Positions 52,575 to 61,979 of a stretch of DNA of 64,000 bases are shown piece after piece; position 1 is the stretch's first letter, and each line of letters begins with the position of its first letter. The position numbers and the translations under genes are program-made. The stretch lies in assembly GCF_012933545.1 (NCBI RefSeq), contig NZ_JAADJU010000005.1, forward strand, positions 1-64,000, given 5' to 3'. The stretch comes from Rouxiella aceris. GTDB lineage: Bacteria > Pseudomonadota > Gammaproteobacteria > Enterobacterales > Enterobacteriaceae. The notes beneath the pieces were generated by a model, which worked only from the letters and a program-made list of their open reading frames with translations, was not told where the DNA came from and searched no databases.

Positions 52575-53231
52575 TCAACCCTGGCCGCGGTCAACCGGCG
52601 TGGAGCTGACGGAAGAGAGATAGTTGAGCAGGGCGATATCGTTCTCTACCCCCAGTTTCATCATTGCCGATTTCTTCTGGCTGCTGATGGTTTTGATACT
52701 GCGGTTCAACTTCTTGGCGATCTCGGTCACCAGGAAACCTTCGGCAAACAGACGCAGTACTTCACTCTCTTTCGGCGATAAACGTTTGTCGCCATAGCCG
52801 TTGGCGCTGATTTTTTCCAACAGTTTTGACACGCTTTCCGGGGTGAATTTTTTCCCCTTTTGCAGCGCAGCCAGAGCTTTGGGCAGGTCGGTCGGCGCGC
52901 CTTGTTTAAGCACAATGCCTTCGATATCCAGATCCATTACCGAGCTGAGGATGGCCGGGTTATTGTTCATGGTCAGTACAATGATGGACAGCTGTGGATA
53001 GTGACGTTTGATATATTTAATAAGCGTGATGCCGTCACCATATTTGTCACCTGGCATGGACAGGTCGGTGATCAGGACATGGGCATCGAGCTTGCTGAGG
53101 CTATTGATTAGCGCAGTTGAATCTTCAAACTCGCCAACTACATTAACCCATTCAATTTGTTCGAGGGATTTACGGATCCCGAATAGGACGATAGGATGGT
53201 CGTCGGCAATAATTACGTTCATATTGTTCAT
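52575..53231 (-). CDS. rcsB: Rcs response regulator RcsB
   Basis: Response regulator that controls capsule, motility, cell division and osmoregulated genes, alone or with RcsA. The 218-aa product is nearly identical to E. coli RcsB: Asp10-Asp11 and phospho-acceptor Asp56 (LITDLSMPG) in the receiver, and a LuxR-type helix-turn-helix (LSPKESEVLRLFAEGFLVTE, then NRSIKTISSQKKSAMMKLG). The start MNNMNVIIADD at 53231 matches the family. It lies 4 bp downstream of rcsD. Confidence 0.98.
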   Translation of the reverse strand: MNNMNVIIADDHPIVLFGIRKSLEQIEWVNVVGEFEDSTALINSLSKLDAHVLITDLSMPGDKYGDGITLIKYIKRHYPQLSIIVLTMNNNPAILSSVMDLDIEGIVLKQGAPTDLPKALAALQKGKKFTPESVSKLLEKISANGYGDKRLSPKESEVLRLFAEGFLVTEIAKKLNRSIKTISSQKKSAMMKLGVENDIALLNYLSSVSSTPVDRGQG

Positions 53232-53235
53232 GTGA

Positions 53236-55980
53236 TTAGCTACCTTGCTGCAGCAGTCTGGAGACAAAAGAATCAATCTGATTAATATTGTCTGAGATCA
53301 TCAACACTTCGCCTTTGGCGAGATGCTGCTCTAATTTTTCACACATTTGCTTCCCTGGAATGATGTTTAGCATGGCGAATACTCCCTTAAGCCGATGCGC
53401 AGTCTGGGAAAGCGATGTAAAATCACGACGTTGATTCTCATTATACAGTTTCTCTATATCTTCCGGTACTGTATCAACAAAAAGCTGGTAATAGTCACTG
53501 GATCGAAGCTGTTTAACATAGCCTTCAATTTCGTCATTACCGGTACCGGCATCGGAATTACCGTTCGCTGAATCATCAGTGCTGTGTTCAAGGGAGAAAG
53601 ACTCCGTTTCCTGCTCCGCTTCTTCCAGCAGTTGCTGCTCAATTAACAGTAGGGTTGCGTCAATCAGGGCACTGCTTATATTATAATTGACGCGAATATA
53701 GTGTTTTTCCAATTTCTGAAAACCGTTTTCATCACTGGTCAGCAACAAGGTGTAGCGGTCGCTGTTTTGTGGATTATCGGTTAATAATACATCGTATTCA
53801 CGCGTAGGTTGCCGCTCATCGGCGACAATGCACAGCGCGCCATAGGCATTCATCACCGTGGTGACAATCCCTCTGACTTCATCGGCAGTGATATCCAGTA
53901 ACAGCGTGACATCATCAAGTAATTTTTCGTCGTTGGCTGCCGGCTCCGGTGTCTGCACGCTCTGTTTGATACGCACCGTATAGCGAGTACCAATATCCAT
54001 TTTACTGCGGATTTCCAACTGACCACCAAGCTTCTTGCACAGCTGGTTACACAGGTAAAAAGTCAGCCCGGAACCATGGTTAAAGCGGTCGACCAATGTC
54101 TGGCTGAGGAACGGATAGTTAAGGTTGCTCAGTTCTTCTTTTGATAAGCCACTACCGGTATCGGTAATGTGAAAAATCAGCATACCTGGGTGCTCGGCAT
54201 CCTGTTCACAGCTTAGTGTCACCTTGCCCAGCGAGGTGGAAACAATGGCGTAATCAAGCAGTAAAGAGAGAATTTTTTTCACTGCCTGCCGATCGCCGAC
54301 GTAATTATTCAGTGGGTTAAGCTCAAAGTGATTGATCAGCATCAGCCCTTTCTGGTTAATTTTGGGCAGCGCCTGCAACAGCATTTCATCAATCAGTGAC
54401 GACAGAGAGTACTCTTCTTGTGTTGGCTGCCAATCCTGGGTCTCCAGGCGAGTGAGCAGGGTAATATTATCCACCAGCGTCAGCACATTTTTTGACTCGA
54501 TCAATAACGTCTGTGCCAGCTGCGGGCGATCCTCCTCCGCGGTGTCAATGGTCAACTGTTGCGCCAGATCATGCAGGTCAATCAGCGGTTGATTAAGTTC
54601 AATCCCCAGGTTGTGCAACATCAGTTTGCGCGCCTGCAGGTTTTTTTCGTATTCGCGACGTGCCTGCTGCAGTGTTTTACTGACCATCGCTTCCTTGTCC
54701 TGATCGTGCATCATAAACAGGAAGGTTTCCGGGGAGATTTGGCTGCGGATCATACGAATTTCATACACTTCGTTATTGATAGTCGCCTGGATCATGCCGT
54801 GATTTTCTTCCGCCATATTGGCGATTTTATTCAGGCTTAAATGCGGCAACAACTGATCGGCAATTTTATTGCTCACCACCACGCTGTGGCTGCTGAAGTT
54901 GTAGATCAGCAGACCAACGGACAAATTGGAGATGATCTCCTGATTAAGGGCCTGCTGGGTCTGCAGTTGTTCGGCCATATTTTCGCTGGGGCGCAGATAT
55001 TGATGGCGAATAAAATAGAGCCCGGTCAGTGCCATGCCCAACAGCACCAGGTTAGTCAGGATCAGCCAGAAATTATTGTGTGACAGATCGACCACCATCG
55101 AGAACAGTGGTACACGGTAGGTCAGGTTTAACGGTGAGTTGCTCAGTGGGGCACTGAAATACACCGAGCCACCCTGAAATGACAGGCTGCTGCTGACGCT
55201 GGCCGTCTGCGGTGCATCACCTTCGTTTACCGTGTCATTATTATTGGTCAACTGGAAATTGTCCCTGGCCATGGTTGGCGGGATCAGGTCGCTCATTGGC
55301 AGGTCAAAGGCGATCACCGTCGCCAGATTGCCAGGATTATTAAAGGTGGTGCGCAGCGAAAAGAAATAGTCGCTGGAGTTGCGTGACTTTCGCAGATTGG
55401 AGTAACTTTCGCGCTCATCGAGGGTATTGGCCTGCTGCAACATTTCTGTGCGTCGCGATTGCAGGGCACTGGCGAAGTAGCTTTCTTTTAAGCGTGAATC
55501 TTGTTGTTGCAACGTCTGAGTGGTGATCAACATCAGACTGTTATCTTGGCCATTTAAATAATACATCGAGTAGGGCAGGGTCTTGGCCCCCCACTGATTA
55601 TCAAGAAACGCCGAAATTTTCAGTGCCAGATCCAAGGTCGCTGCATCGTGAGTACCATAGATCACGGCATCGGTTTTTTTGTGCGCCTTGGCGACAAAGA
55701 ACATGTCCTGACGCAATTTTACTTCCTGAACATTGGCCGGGATCTGCGCCAGCGGTTGTCCGGTGAAATTATCGTAAATTTGATAGGTCAGATAGCGATA
55801 GTTATCGATACGTTTTTGCAACTGCTCGGCGGTGGTTTGCAGCGTACGCAATTTATCGTTCAGATAGGCATTGGTGTAGTTATAGCCGTAGAGGCCCAGC
55901 CCCATTACCAGAAGCAGAATGAAGATTAAAAAAAATCGCGTGATATTGGTCGACGTCAGCGATAAATATTTACTTGCCAT
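53236..55980 (-). CDS. rcsD: Rcs phosphotransfer protein RcsD
   Basis: Inner-membrane phosphotransfer protein that relays phosphate from RcsC to RcsB. The 914-aa product has two membrane helices (about 15-38 and 300-320), a degenerate kinase-like region lacking the catalytic His, the ATP-binding-like DTGSGLSKEEL, and a C-terminal HPt domain with the phospho-His862 in SQTAHRLKGVFAML. The start MASKYLSLTS at 55980 was chosen by alignment; AAGGAAAAG lies before it. An MFS gene ends 22 bp upstream, so the two may be co-transcribed. Confidence 0.95.
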   Translation of the reverse strand: MASKYLSLTSTNITRFFLIFILLLVMGLGLYGYNYTNAYLNDKLRTLQTTAEQLQKRIDNYRYLTYQIYDNFTGQPLAQIPANVQEVKLRQDMFFVAKAHKKTDAVIYGTHDAATLDLALKISAFLDNQWGAKTLPYSMYYLNGQDNSLMLITTQTLQQQDSRLKESYFASALQSRRTEMLQQANTLDERESYSNLRKSRNSSDYFFSLRTTFNNPGNLATVIAFDLPMSDLIPPTMARDNFQLTNNNDTVNEGDAPQTASVSSSLSFQGGSVYFSAPLSNSPLNLTYRVPLFSMVVDLSHNNFWLILTNLVLLGMALTGLYFIRHQYLRPSENMAEQLQTQQALNQEIISNLSVGLLIYNFSSHSVVVSNKIADQLLPHLSLNKIANMAEENHGMIQATINNEVYEIRMIRSQISPETFLFMMHDQDKEAMVSKTLQQARREYEKNLQARKLMLHNLGIELNQPLIDLHDLAQQLTIDTAEEDRPQLAQTLLIESKNVLTLVDNITLLTRLETQDWQPTQEEYSLSSLIDEMLLQALPKINQKGLMLINHFELNPLNNYVGDRQAVKKILSLLLDYAIVSTSLGKVTLSCEQDAEHPGMLIFHITDTGSGLSKEELSNLNYPFLSQTLVDRFNHGSGLTFYLCNQLCKKLGGQLEIRSKMDIGTRYTVRIKQSVQTPEPAANDEKLLDDVTLLLDITADEVRGIVTTVMNAYGALCIVADERQPTREYDVLLTDNPQNSDRYTLLLTSDENGFQKLEKHYIRVNYNISSALIDATLLLIEQQLLEEAEQETESFSLEHSTDDSANGNSDAGTGNDEIEGYVKQLRSSDYYQLFVDTVPEDIEKLYNENQRRDFTSLSQTAHRLKGVFAMLNIIPGKQMCEKLEQHLAKGEVLMISDNINQIDSFVSRLLQQGS

Positions 55981-56002
55981 GGTGGTAAGGCTTTTCCTTC
56001 GG

Positions 56003-57169
56003 TTAGCGAGTGACAGCACGTGCGCTGGCGGCAACCAGCAGTAATAACGCCGCGACACAGCTTAAGGCAATCGACAGATTGCTCAATTGCGCAATAAAGC
56101 CGACCAGCGCCGGACCGGCTAAAATTCCGGCGTACCCCAGCGTAGTGATGGACGCAATGGCCAGATTGGCTGGCATGGTGCTTTGATTGCCCGCGGCGCT
56201 AAACATAATGGGCACCAGATTGGCAGCACCGAGGCCGACCATAATAAAGCCAATGGCCCCAGCATACAGACTATCGACGGCAACAGACAGAAGTAGTCCG
56301 GCGCTGGCCACCAGACTGCCAACCAGCAGCACGCTAAAGCGTCCGCAAGCGTTGATGATTTTATCCCCGGACAGGCGGCCAATGGTCATGGCAATGGCAA
56401 ACAGGGTATAACCCATCCCGGCGTGATGTGGGCTAACGCCGCGCTCGCTGGTGAGAAACAGTGCGCTCCAGTCCAGCATGGCACCTTCTGTCAGGAACAT
56501 CACAAAACAGAGTAAGCCAAGGAAAATCACCCAGCCTTTGGGTAATACCAGCATCGGCTCACCCTGTTTACGTTTGGTATCCTGCCAGAGATGTTTACTG
56601 ATGCCGAGCAGGCAAACCAATACCAGCGCACTGACCGCCAAAGTAGCAACCGCCGGTGTCAAGGCCATTGACAGCAGGCCGCTTACCGCCAGTGCGCCAA
56701 AAATGCAGCCAATGCTGAAAAATCCGTGGAATCCGGACATCATTGCGCGACCGCTGGCTTTTTCCACCACCACGGCATGCACATTCATTGCCACATCAAC
56801 CATACCAATGGAAATACCAAACACCAGCAGGGCCAGCGCCATAGCCAGTGGTGAATTCATTAATGTAAGCAAGGGAAGATCGAGGCACAGCACCAGCGTC
56901 GATAAAAGGATAACGGTTTTGCAGCCCAGCTTACCGGTTAACACGCCGGTCAGGGGCATAGAGAAGGTGGATCCGGCCCCAATGCAAAGCAGCAGCAAGC
57001 CCAGGGTTCCGTCGCTGATATCAAGACGCGTTTTGACAAAAGGGACTAAAGGTGCCCAGGCCGACATCACAAAACCTGACAGCAGGAAGATAATCCTGGT
57101 GGCCATCTGCTGGCACCGGCCTGGTTGGGTCTGCAGGGGAGTCAGGCTTATCGTTGAGTCTGCTGGCAT
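56003..57169 (-). CDS. MFS transporter (YbjJ-like)
   Basis: A 388-aa major facilitator protein with about 12 membrane segments and a short N-terminal tail. It has the loop TGVLTGKLGCKTVILLS between helices 2 and 3, and DVAMNVHAVVVEK and MSGFHGFFSIGCIFGA in the fourth and fifth segments, typical of the YbjJ/fucose-permease-like group. The substrate is unknown. It lies 22 bp upstream of rcsD on the same strand; in E. coli rcsD has no such neighbour. Confidence 0.85.
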   Translation of the reverse strand: MPADSTISLTPLQTQPGRCQQMATRIIFLLSGFVMSAWAPLVPFVKTRLDISDGTLGLLLLCIGAGSTFSMPLTGVLTGKLGCKTVILLSTLVLCLDLPLLTLMNSPLAMALALLVFGISIGMVDVAMNVHAVVVEKASGRAMMSGFHGFFSIGCIFGALAVSGLLSMALTPAVATLAVSALVLVCLLGISKHLWQDTKRKQGEPMLVLPKGWVIFLGLLCFVMFLTEGAMLDWSALFLTSERGVSPHHAGMGYTLFAIAMTIGRLSGDKIINACGRFSVLLVGSLVASAGLLLSVAVDSLYAGAIGFIMVGLGAANLVPIMFSAAGNQSTMPANLAIASITTLGYAGILAGPALVGFIAQLSNLSIALSCVAALLLLVAASARAVTR

Positions 57170-57737
57170 CTGGTTGTTAATCCTTTTTTATATTTTATGA
57201 GATCCCTATTGCACAGGATACAACGAATACTTATCGATAACTCCTTCTCTTTTCAATGAAAACGTCACAGAAAAGCGCGATTTTGCTGAAACTGGCCGCA
57301 TATTTTAACAGAAATTAACCGCGTCAGTTATTTCCTGTCGTCCTAATTATTGTTTTCTTTACACACTTCTGAACGCGGCATCTGGCTGAAAAGGGAAAAA
57401 TTATTAATTAATTTTAATGAAATGACTAAGGGGTGCTTAACAATTAGCCGCTACCATAGTTAGATAATTATGCGGGTATAAAATATATCTTTAAATATTT
57501 CATCGCTTTATGTGGCTATCTTTTACGCTATCGACATAAATAAAAAACAGAAGTATTAATGTAATATCGATATTTAATTTAATGTTTTTATCTGAATGAT
57601 AAGAAGATTAGCAGTAGTCTGACCCACGTGTAGGCCGCTACCGCCAACATAAGGGCCTGCGCAGGGATCGGGCTCCTCACGTACTGATGTACGCTGCGGT
57701 TTCTGCGCACCGTCCGTTCTTAAATGGCTCGAGAGAA
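57170..57737. other. Intergenic region upstream of the MFS gene
   Basis: 568 bp between the MFS start and the stop codon of the DUF4034 gene, both on the minus strand. The part 57240-57600 is very AT-rich and is the probable MFS promoter region. At 57600-57735 a GC-rich stretch carries a small palindrome (CGTAC TGAT GTACG, 57680-57693) and looks like a transcript 3' end or a dispersed repeat, but no second copy is in this window. Confidence 0.5.
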
Positions 57738-59753
57738 TTATTCCATTTCCTCTTCGTCGGGCAGGGATGGTGACGAAGGTTGGCGGTAGGCGGCGGTGAA
57801 GTCGGCGCCTTCTACCTTGCGTTTGTCCTGCCATAAACTCATGCGCGCGCGTAGCGAACCCTCAAGTTGGCGAATGGCCAACTGGGCCGGTTCCGACTCG
57901 GGATTGAGCTCAAGCACAAACTTCATCATCTGCCAGGCAATATAGCGGTTCTTTTTGGTGCCTACGCCCTGCATCCAGGCCATACCCAGGGTATAAGCCG
58001 CAGCAAAACGCTCAGGATGATCGACATTGGCGATAATAGCCGGCAAATCCTGCTCCACCGCCTGGCGTTTTTCCAGTTCTGAACCTAAATCCAGTGCGCA
58101 ACTGGCGCGCCAGTAGTCGGCAGAAGCATGGCCGGCGTCAGTAGCACGCTGATACCACTGCATGGCCTGGGCATAATCGACCTGGTCACCCAAACCTTCG
58201 CGCAGCGCATTGGCACAGCTAAACATCGCCGGTACCCATCCAGAGCGGGCAGCGCTCAACACGCAGTCCAGCGCATTGCTATCATTGTGAAACGACGGCG
58301 GAACATCCAGGTGCCAGGCGTCGCGATAAAAGAAAAACAGTTCATAGCTGTGCACTACGCTGCCACGGCGTGCCATCTCGGTCATTAAATAATGCGTGGC
58401 TTCCATATCGTCATTGAGTGCCATATCGTGCGCCAATAGCAACAGATCTTTACTGACGCTCTCTGTGCTTCGCTGCTGTTGCATTAATTGCCAGGCCCGG
58501 TCCATCAGCCGGTTGCTCAGCTCGGGATCGCAGGGTAAGCCATATAGCCCATAGTGAACGGCGGTAGCGGCAAAAGCCGTTAGCATGGGGTCGCTGGCCT
58601 GATTAATCGCTCGTACCAGCAGCGAGGTCAGTACTGACAGTCCCTCTTGCTGCGCATTGGCCAACACAGCGCGGGAAATAAACAGCGCGGCAAATTTTCC
58701 GGGCATCGCCTGCGGGGAAACGGCAAACAGTTCGCTATAGACCTGCAAGCCCGCGTGGTCATCATCATGCCAGTAGGCAATACAGGTACCTGCCAGATCC
58801 AGCAGGGCAATGCGCGTTGCCGGCTCCAGGGGCTGGGACAGCAGATCGGCTAAGCGCTGCTGTAACTGACTGGCGCGAGGAGAGTCGCGATCGGCAATCT
58901 CGCCTTGCAGCGCATCAAGCAAGGCATTGGCGCGGAACTGATTACGCTCATCGTCGCTGAATTCGGCGCAAAGCGGACTATCGATAATCTGATATTGCTG
59001 CTCGTCATCACCGCCCCAATAGCTCGAGTGCAACAGTAAATAGGACTCCATACTGCCGACATCATGATGGCGAACCGACATCGCCATGCGTAGCCAGTAA
59101 TCAATGGCTTCCTCGTCGTCACGGCGAGTTTGTTGCAACACGTCAGGCAGTTGTTGAGGCCATTGGCTGGCGGGCACCACACCGAGATCATAAAGATAGG
59201 CGGCACCTTGCTGCCATACCAGGCTGTTTTCAATGTTGAATTGTTCGTGCAGCGGCTTGGGCGCGCGACCGGCAAAGAGATCGCGCAGCCAGTATGGTTC
59301 GCCGAAGCCGCCGGCAAGATTCATCATATGACGAAAGGCATGGGTCGGACGCGGGTGGTATTCAATGGCACGAATAAAGGAGAGAACGGCATAGTCGCAG
59401 CACAGTTGGGCGCCCAGCCATTGGGCATCTTCCACTTCCTGCTGTTGACCTTTGCCACGACGGATAACCCATGCCTGTTCGTGCCACAGCATGCCAAGCA
59501 GGCAATGGACGTGATAGCTATCAGGGCACTGTTGCTCCCAGTTAAGCAGCGTCTCCAGACGGTGGATGGCGCTTTCTTCCTTGGTAAATAACGTATCGGG
59601 ATGCATGATCAGGCCATAGGCATTATCTGTCTCGGTCTGATTCTGCCAACCGCGCATTTGTGACAACAGCCACTCGTCGAGTTTGAAAAAACGGCGGGTT
59701 GCCAGCAGCATCTGTGCTTTGGCGATGTTGTCTTGCTTGTCCGGTTGTTGCAT
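57738..59753 (-). CDS. DUF4034 / Sel1-like repeat protein
   Basis: A 671-aa soluble protein with no signal peptide. The N-terminal third resembles DUF4034 proteins (tetratricopeptide-like helices, with AWVIRRGKGQQQEVEDAQW and FIRAIEYHPRPTHAFRHM). Near the C-terminus (about 545-620) are Sel1-like repeats such as YAQAMQWYQRATDAGHASAD and AYTLGMAWMQGVGTKKN. The tail is acidic (DEEEME). Function unknown. The ATG at 59753 has AAGGAA four bases upstream; the open frame upstream is not conserved. It stands alone between the MFS gene and micF. Confidence 0.75.
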   Translation of the reverse strand: MQQPDKQDNIAKAQMLLATRRFFKLDEWLLSQMRGWQNQTETDNAYGLIMHPDTLFTKEESAIHRLETLLNWEQQCPDSYHVHCLLGMLWHEQAWVIRRGKGQQQEVEDAQWLGAQLCCDYAVLSFIRAIEYHPRPTHAFRHMMNLAGGFGEPYWLRDLFAGRAPKPLHEQFNIENSLVWQQGAAYLYDLGVVPASQWPQQLPDVLQQTRRDDEEAIDYWLRMAMSVRHHDVGSMESYLLLHSSYWGGDDEQQYQIIDSPLCAEFSDDERNQFRANALLDALQGEIADRDSPRASQLQQRLADLLSQPLEPATRIALLDLAGTCIAYWHDDDHAGLQVYSELFAVSPQAMPGKFAALFISRAVLANAQQEGLSVLTSLLVRAINQASDPMLTAFAATAVHYGLYGLPCDPELSNRLMDRAWQLMQQQRSTESVSKDLLLLAHDMALNDDMEATHYLMTEMARRGSVVHSYELFFFYRDAWHLDVPPSFHNDSNALDCVLSAARSGWVPAMFSCANALREGLGDQVDYAQAMQWYQRATDAGHASADYWRASCALDLGSELEKRQAVEQDLPAIIANVDHPERFAAAYTLGMAWMQGVGTKKNRYIAWQMMKFVLELNPESEPAQLAIRQLEGSLRARMSLWQDKRKVEGADFTAAYRQPSSPSLPDEEEME

Positions 59754-60267
59754 GCGATTCCTTATTGGCTTGCAGGATTGGTTGACCATCTTCAATGGCG
59801 CCAGTGCCGTAGTGTAGCGACTGTGATGGCCGGCCACTGCGGGATTGCTCTTATAGTAACGGAATATGCGCCGCGCTTGTTGGCTAACTGCGGATTTAAA
59901 TGCTGTCTTTTCACCGGGCTGAGGCGCTTTCAGCGTAAAACGAGGGCGTCTGGTCAGATGCTGATCCACTGCGTGACGCGCAACCAAATCAGCGTGGCGT
60001 TGATGGACCGGCAATTGAGCCAGCCTGGCGTATAAAACATACATATTAGCGCTAACGTCTTGTTTTTATTTGATGATTTAAATAGTGATCATTAAAAAAC
60101 TCTTGAGCATAACGTGCGATTATTTGTAAATAGAAAGTAAGGTTGCGGGTAAATAGGGTTTTCTGTTGGGAGGTTAATGGAGTAAATAACCGCTAAGATT
60201 AGGCGCTTAAGGAAGGAAACAGCAGGAGAGAAAAGTCATCACCGTGATTAATTACCGCACGAAAGGT
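59754..60267. other. Intergenic region between the DUF4034 gene and micF
   Basis: 514 bp. The first 290 bp include the promoter side of the minus-strand gene. The rest is AT-rich with no clear gene, repeat or terminator apart from the micF end at 60268. Confidence 0.5.
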
Positions 60268-60351
60268 AAAAAAAACCGGCCAAAAAGGCCGGCTGTCGTT
60301 TCCGAATACATGGGATAATGAAGGTAATAAATAACAAATAATGATGATAGC
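60268..60351 (-). ncRNA. micF: MicF small RNA
   Basis: Antisense regulator of ompF translation, transcribed away from ompC as in E. coli. The 5' end GCTATCATCATTA and the later TTATTTATTACC match E. coli MicF. A perfect -10 (TATAAT, complement of 60359-60364) lies seven bases before the predicted first base. It ends in a strong terminator (AGCCGGCC, five-base loop, GGCCGGTT, then T run, 60268-60293). Length is about 84 nt against 93 in E. coli; the middle part differs. Confidence 0.88.
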
Positions 60352-60364
60352 GAGATGGATTATA

Positions 60365-60679
60365 TAGGGCTTTCTGTTTTTGTATTTATCACTTAGTGCG
60401 CTTTTCATTTTTTGTATCTTTTTGTTGTGTATGGTTTTTTTAATTCTTTAGCGATAAGTGCTATATTTTGTGTGTTGAAGAAACGCCCGGAAGTTCGTAA
60501 AAATACAATATTTATTACATTTGTTTGTTATTGTGAAACACTATCGTGTATTCCGTATCATTTTCTTTATGGATTAATATATTTTATATCCCGAGAATAG
60601 AACTGCCAGTCACTTATGGCGATTGTTGAATTTATGATTCAGTGGCAGCGACACGATATACCTTAATGAGGACAGACAA
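60365..60679 (+). promoter_or_regulatory. ompC upstream region with possible OmpR sites
   Basis: AT-rich 315 bp shared by the divergent micF and ompC promoters. TTATTACATTTGTTTGTTA followed by TTGTGAAACA (60512-60540) resembles paired OmpR half-sites. A 62-codon frame at 60412-60600 has no ribosome site and lies over the promoter, so it is not called. Confidence 0.45.
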
Positions 60680-61780
60680 ATGAAACTTCGCGTTCTTTCA
60701 CTCCTGGTTCCCGCTTTATTAATGGCAGGAACCGCCAGTGCGGCAGAAATCTACAACAAAGACGGCAACGTATTAGATCTGAACGGTAAAATTGATGCTG
60801 AGCACTACTTCTCTTCCAACAGCGGTGTTGATGGCGATCAGTCTTATATGCGTTTCGGTTTCGACGGCCAGACTAAAATCAGCGATCAGATGACCGGCTA
60901 TGGCCAATGGGAATACCAGGCCGCGCTGAATACCGCAGAAAGCCAGGGCACGGCCAACAGCTACACCCGTATTGGTTTTGCCGGTCTGAAATTTGGTGAC
61001 TGGGGTTCATTAGACTATGGGCGCAATTACGGTGTCATGTACGACGTTGGTTCATGGACTGACGTTCTACCTGAGTTCGGTGGCGATACTTATAGCGCAG
61101 ACAACTTTATGGAACAGCGTGGCAATGGCCTGCTGACCTACCGTAACAATAATTTCTTTGGTCTGGTCGACGGCTTGCATTTTGCACTGCAGTATCAGGG
61201 TAAAAATGACAACGGCAGCGGTGAAACCGATGGCCGTACCGTGCAGGCAGCCAACGGTGATGGTTACGGCATGTCCGTTTCCTACGATATCGGGATGGGT
61301 ATTAGTGCTGCGGCCGCATACAGCAGCTCCGATCGTACTACCTTGCAGAATCAAATGGCTTTCGGTCACGGCGACAAAGCTGACGCTTACAGCGGCGGTT
61401 TGAAATACGATGCCAACAACGTTTACTTGGCAGCGATGTATACCAAAACTGATAACCTGACGCGTATTGGGGCCGAAGGTAATGATGTTTACGGTTTCGC
61501 CAACCAGGCACAAAACTTCGAAGCAGTAGCCCAGTACCAGTTTGATTTCGGTCTGCGTCCATCGCTGGCTTACCTGCAATCTCGCGGTAAAGACATTGAA
61601 GGCTATGGCGATCAGGATATTGAAAAATACATTGATGTCGGTACTTACTACTACTTCAATAAAAATATGTCGACCTTTGTTGATTACAAAATCAACCTGA
61701 TGCGCGACAGCGAGTTTACCAGCGCCGCCGGTATCAATACCGATAACATCGTGGCAGTAGGTCTGGTGTATCAGTTCTAA
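60680..61780 (+). CDS. ompC: Outer-membrane porin OmpC
   Basis: General diffusion porin, a 16-strand trimeric barrel. The 366-aa product has a signal peptide cleaved after TASA (about residue 21), mature start [15 protein letters not shown], the constriction-loop motif PEFGGDTY, and the terminal Phe of GLVYQF. Position beside micF and the rcs genes matches E. coli ompC. AGGACAG precedes the ATG. Terminator hairpins at 61801 and 61951 flank a repeat element. Confidence 0.95.
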   Translation: MKLRVLSLLVPALLMAGTASAAEIYNKDGNVLDLNGKIDAEHYFSSNSGVDGDQSYMRFGFDGQTKISDQMTGYGQWEYQAALNTAESQGTANSYTRIGFAGLKFGDWGSLDYGRNYGVMYDVGSWTDVLPEFGGDTYSADNFMEQRGNGLLTYRNNNFFGLVDGLHFALQYQGKNDNGSGETDGRTVQAANGDGYGMSVSYDIGMGISAAAAYSSSDRTTLQNQMAFGHGDKADAYSGGLKYDANNVYLAAMYTKTDNLTRIGAEGNDVYGFANQAQNFEAVAQYQFDFGLRPSLAYLQSRGKDIEGYGDQDIEKYIDVGTYYYFNKNMSTFVDYKINLMRDSEFTSAAGINTDNIVAVGLVYQF

Positions 61781-61800
61781 GTATTAGATCGAGTATAAAC

Positions 61801-61820
61801 AACGCAGCCCCGGCTGCGTT
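61801..61820 (+). repeat. First copy of the ompC terminator hairpin, no T tract
   Basis: AACGCAGCCCCGGCTGCGTT, followed by GAGTTTG, the repeat element, instead of a T run. It is identical over 20 bases to the hairpin at 61951-61970. Confidence 0.92.
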
Positions 61821-61950
61821 GAGTTTGATGATAAAGTCGTCTGCATGATCGAGATACCCGGGCATAGCACACCTAGGGGCGCTCCGGCGGACAAGCCGCT
61901 ACGACCCCAACGGTGTACTCTCCCTAATAACGCACTTTGTCAGCAGTCTG
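61821..61950 (+). mobile_element. Terminator-associated repeat, full copy (ompC 3' UTR)
   Basis: A 130-bp element between two identical copies of the ompC terminator hairpin. It is about 90% identical to the reverse complement of 52391-52521, with the same ends (GAGTTTGATGA and CTTTGTCAGCAGTCTG) and a short inverted repeat near the ends. No reading frame is apparent. Confidence 0.87.
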
Positions 61951-61974
61951 AACGCAGCCCCGGCTGCGTTTTTT
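61951..61974 (+). terminator. ompC terminator (functional copy with T tract)
   Basis: AACGCAGCC / GGCTGCGTT with a short loop, followed by a run of six T (61969-61974). It lies 170 bp after the ompC stop because of the inserted element. Confidence 0.92.
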
Positions 61975-61979
61975 GATCG

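Noticed and set aside
57600..57735. GC-rich segment after the DUF4034 gene as a dispersed repeat
   Set aside because: It looks repeat-like, but no second copy occurs in this window, so it is only described as intergenic.
60412..60600. 62-codon hydrophobic frame upstream of ompC
   Set aside because: It lies across the ompC promoter and OmpR-like region, has no ribosome site and no family resemblance.
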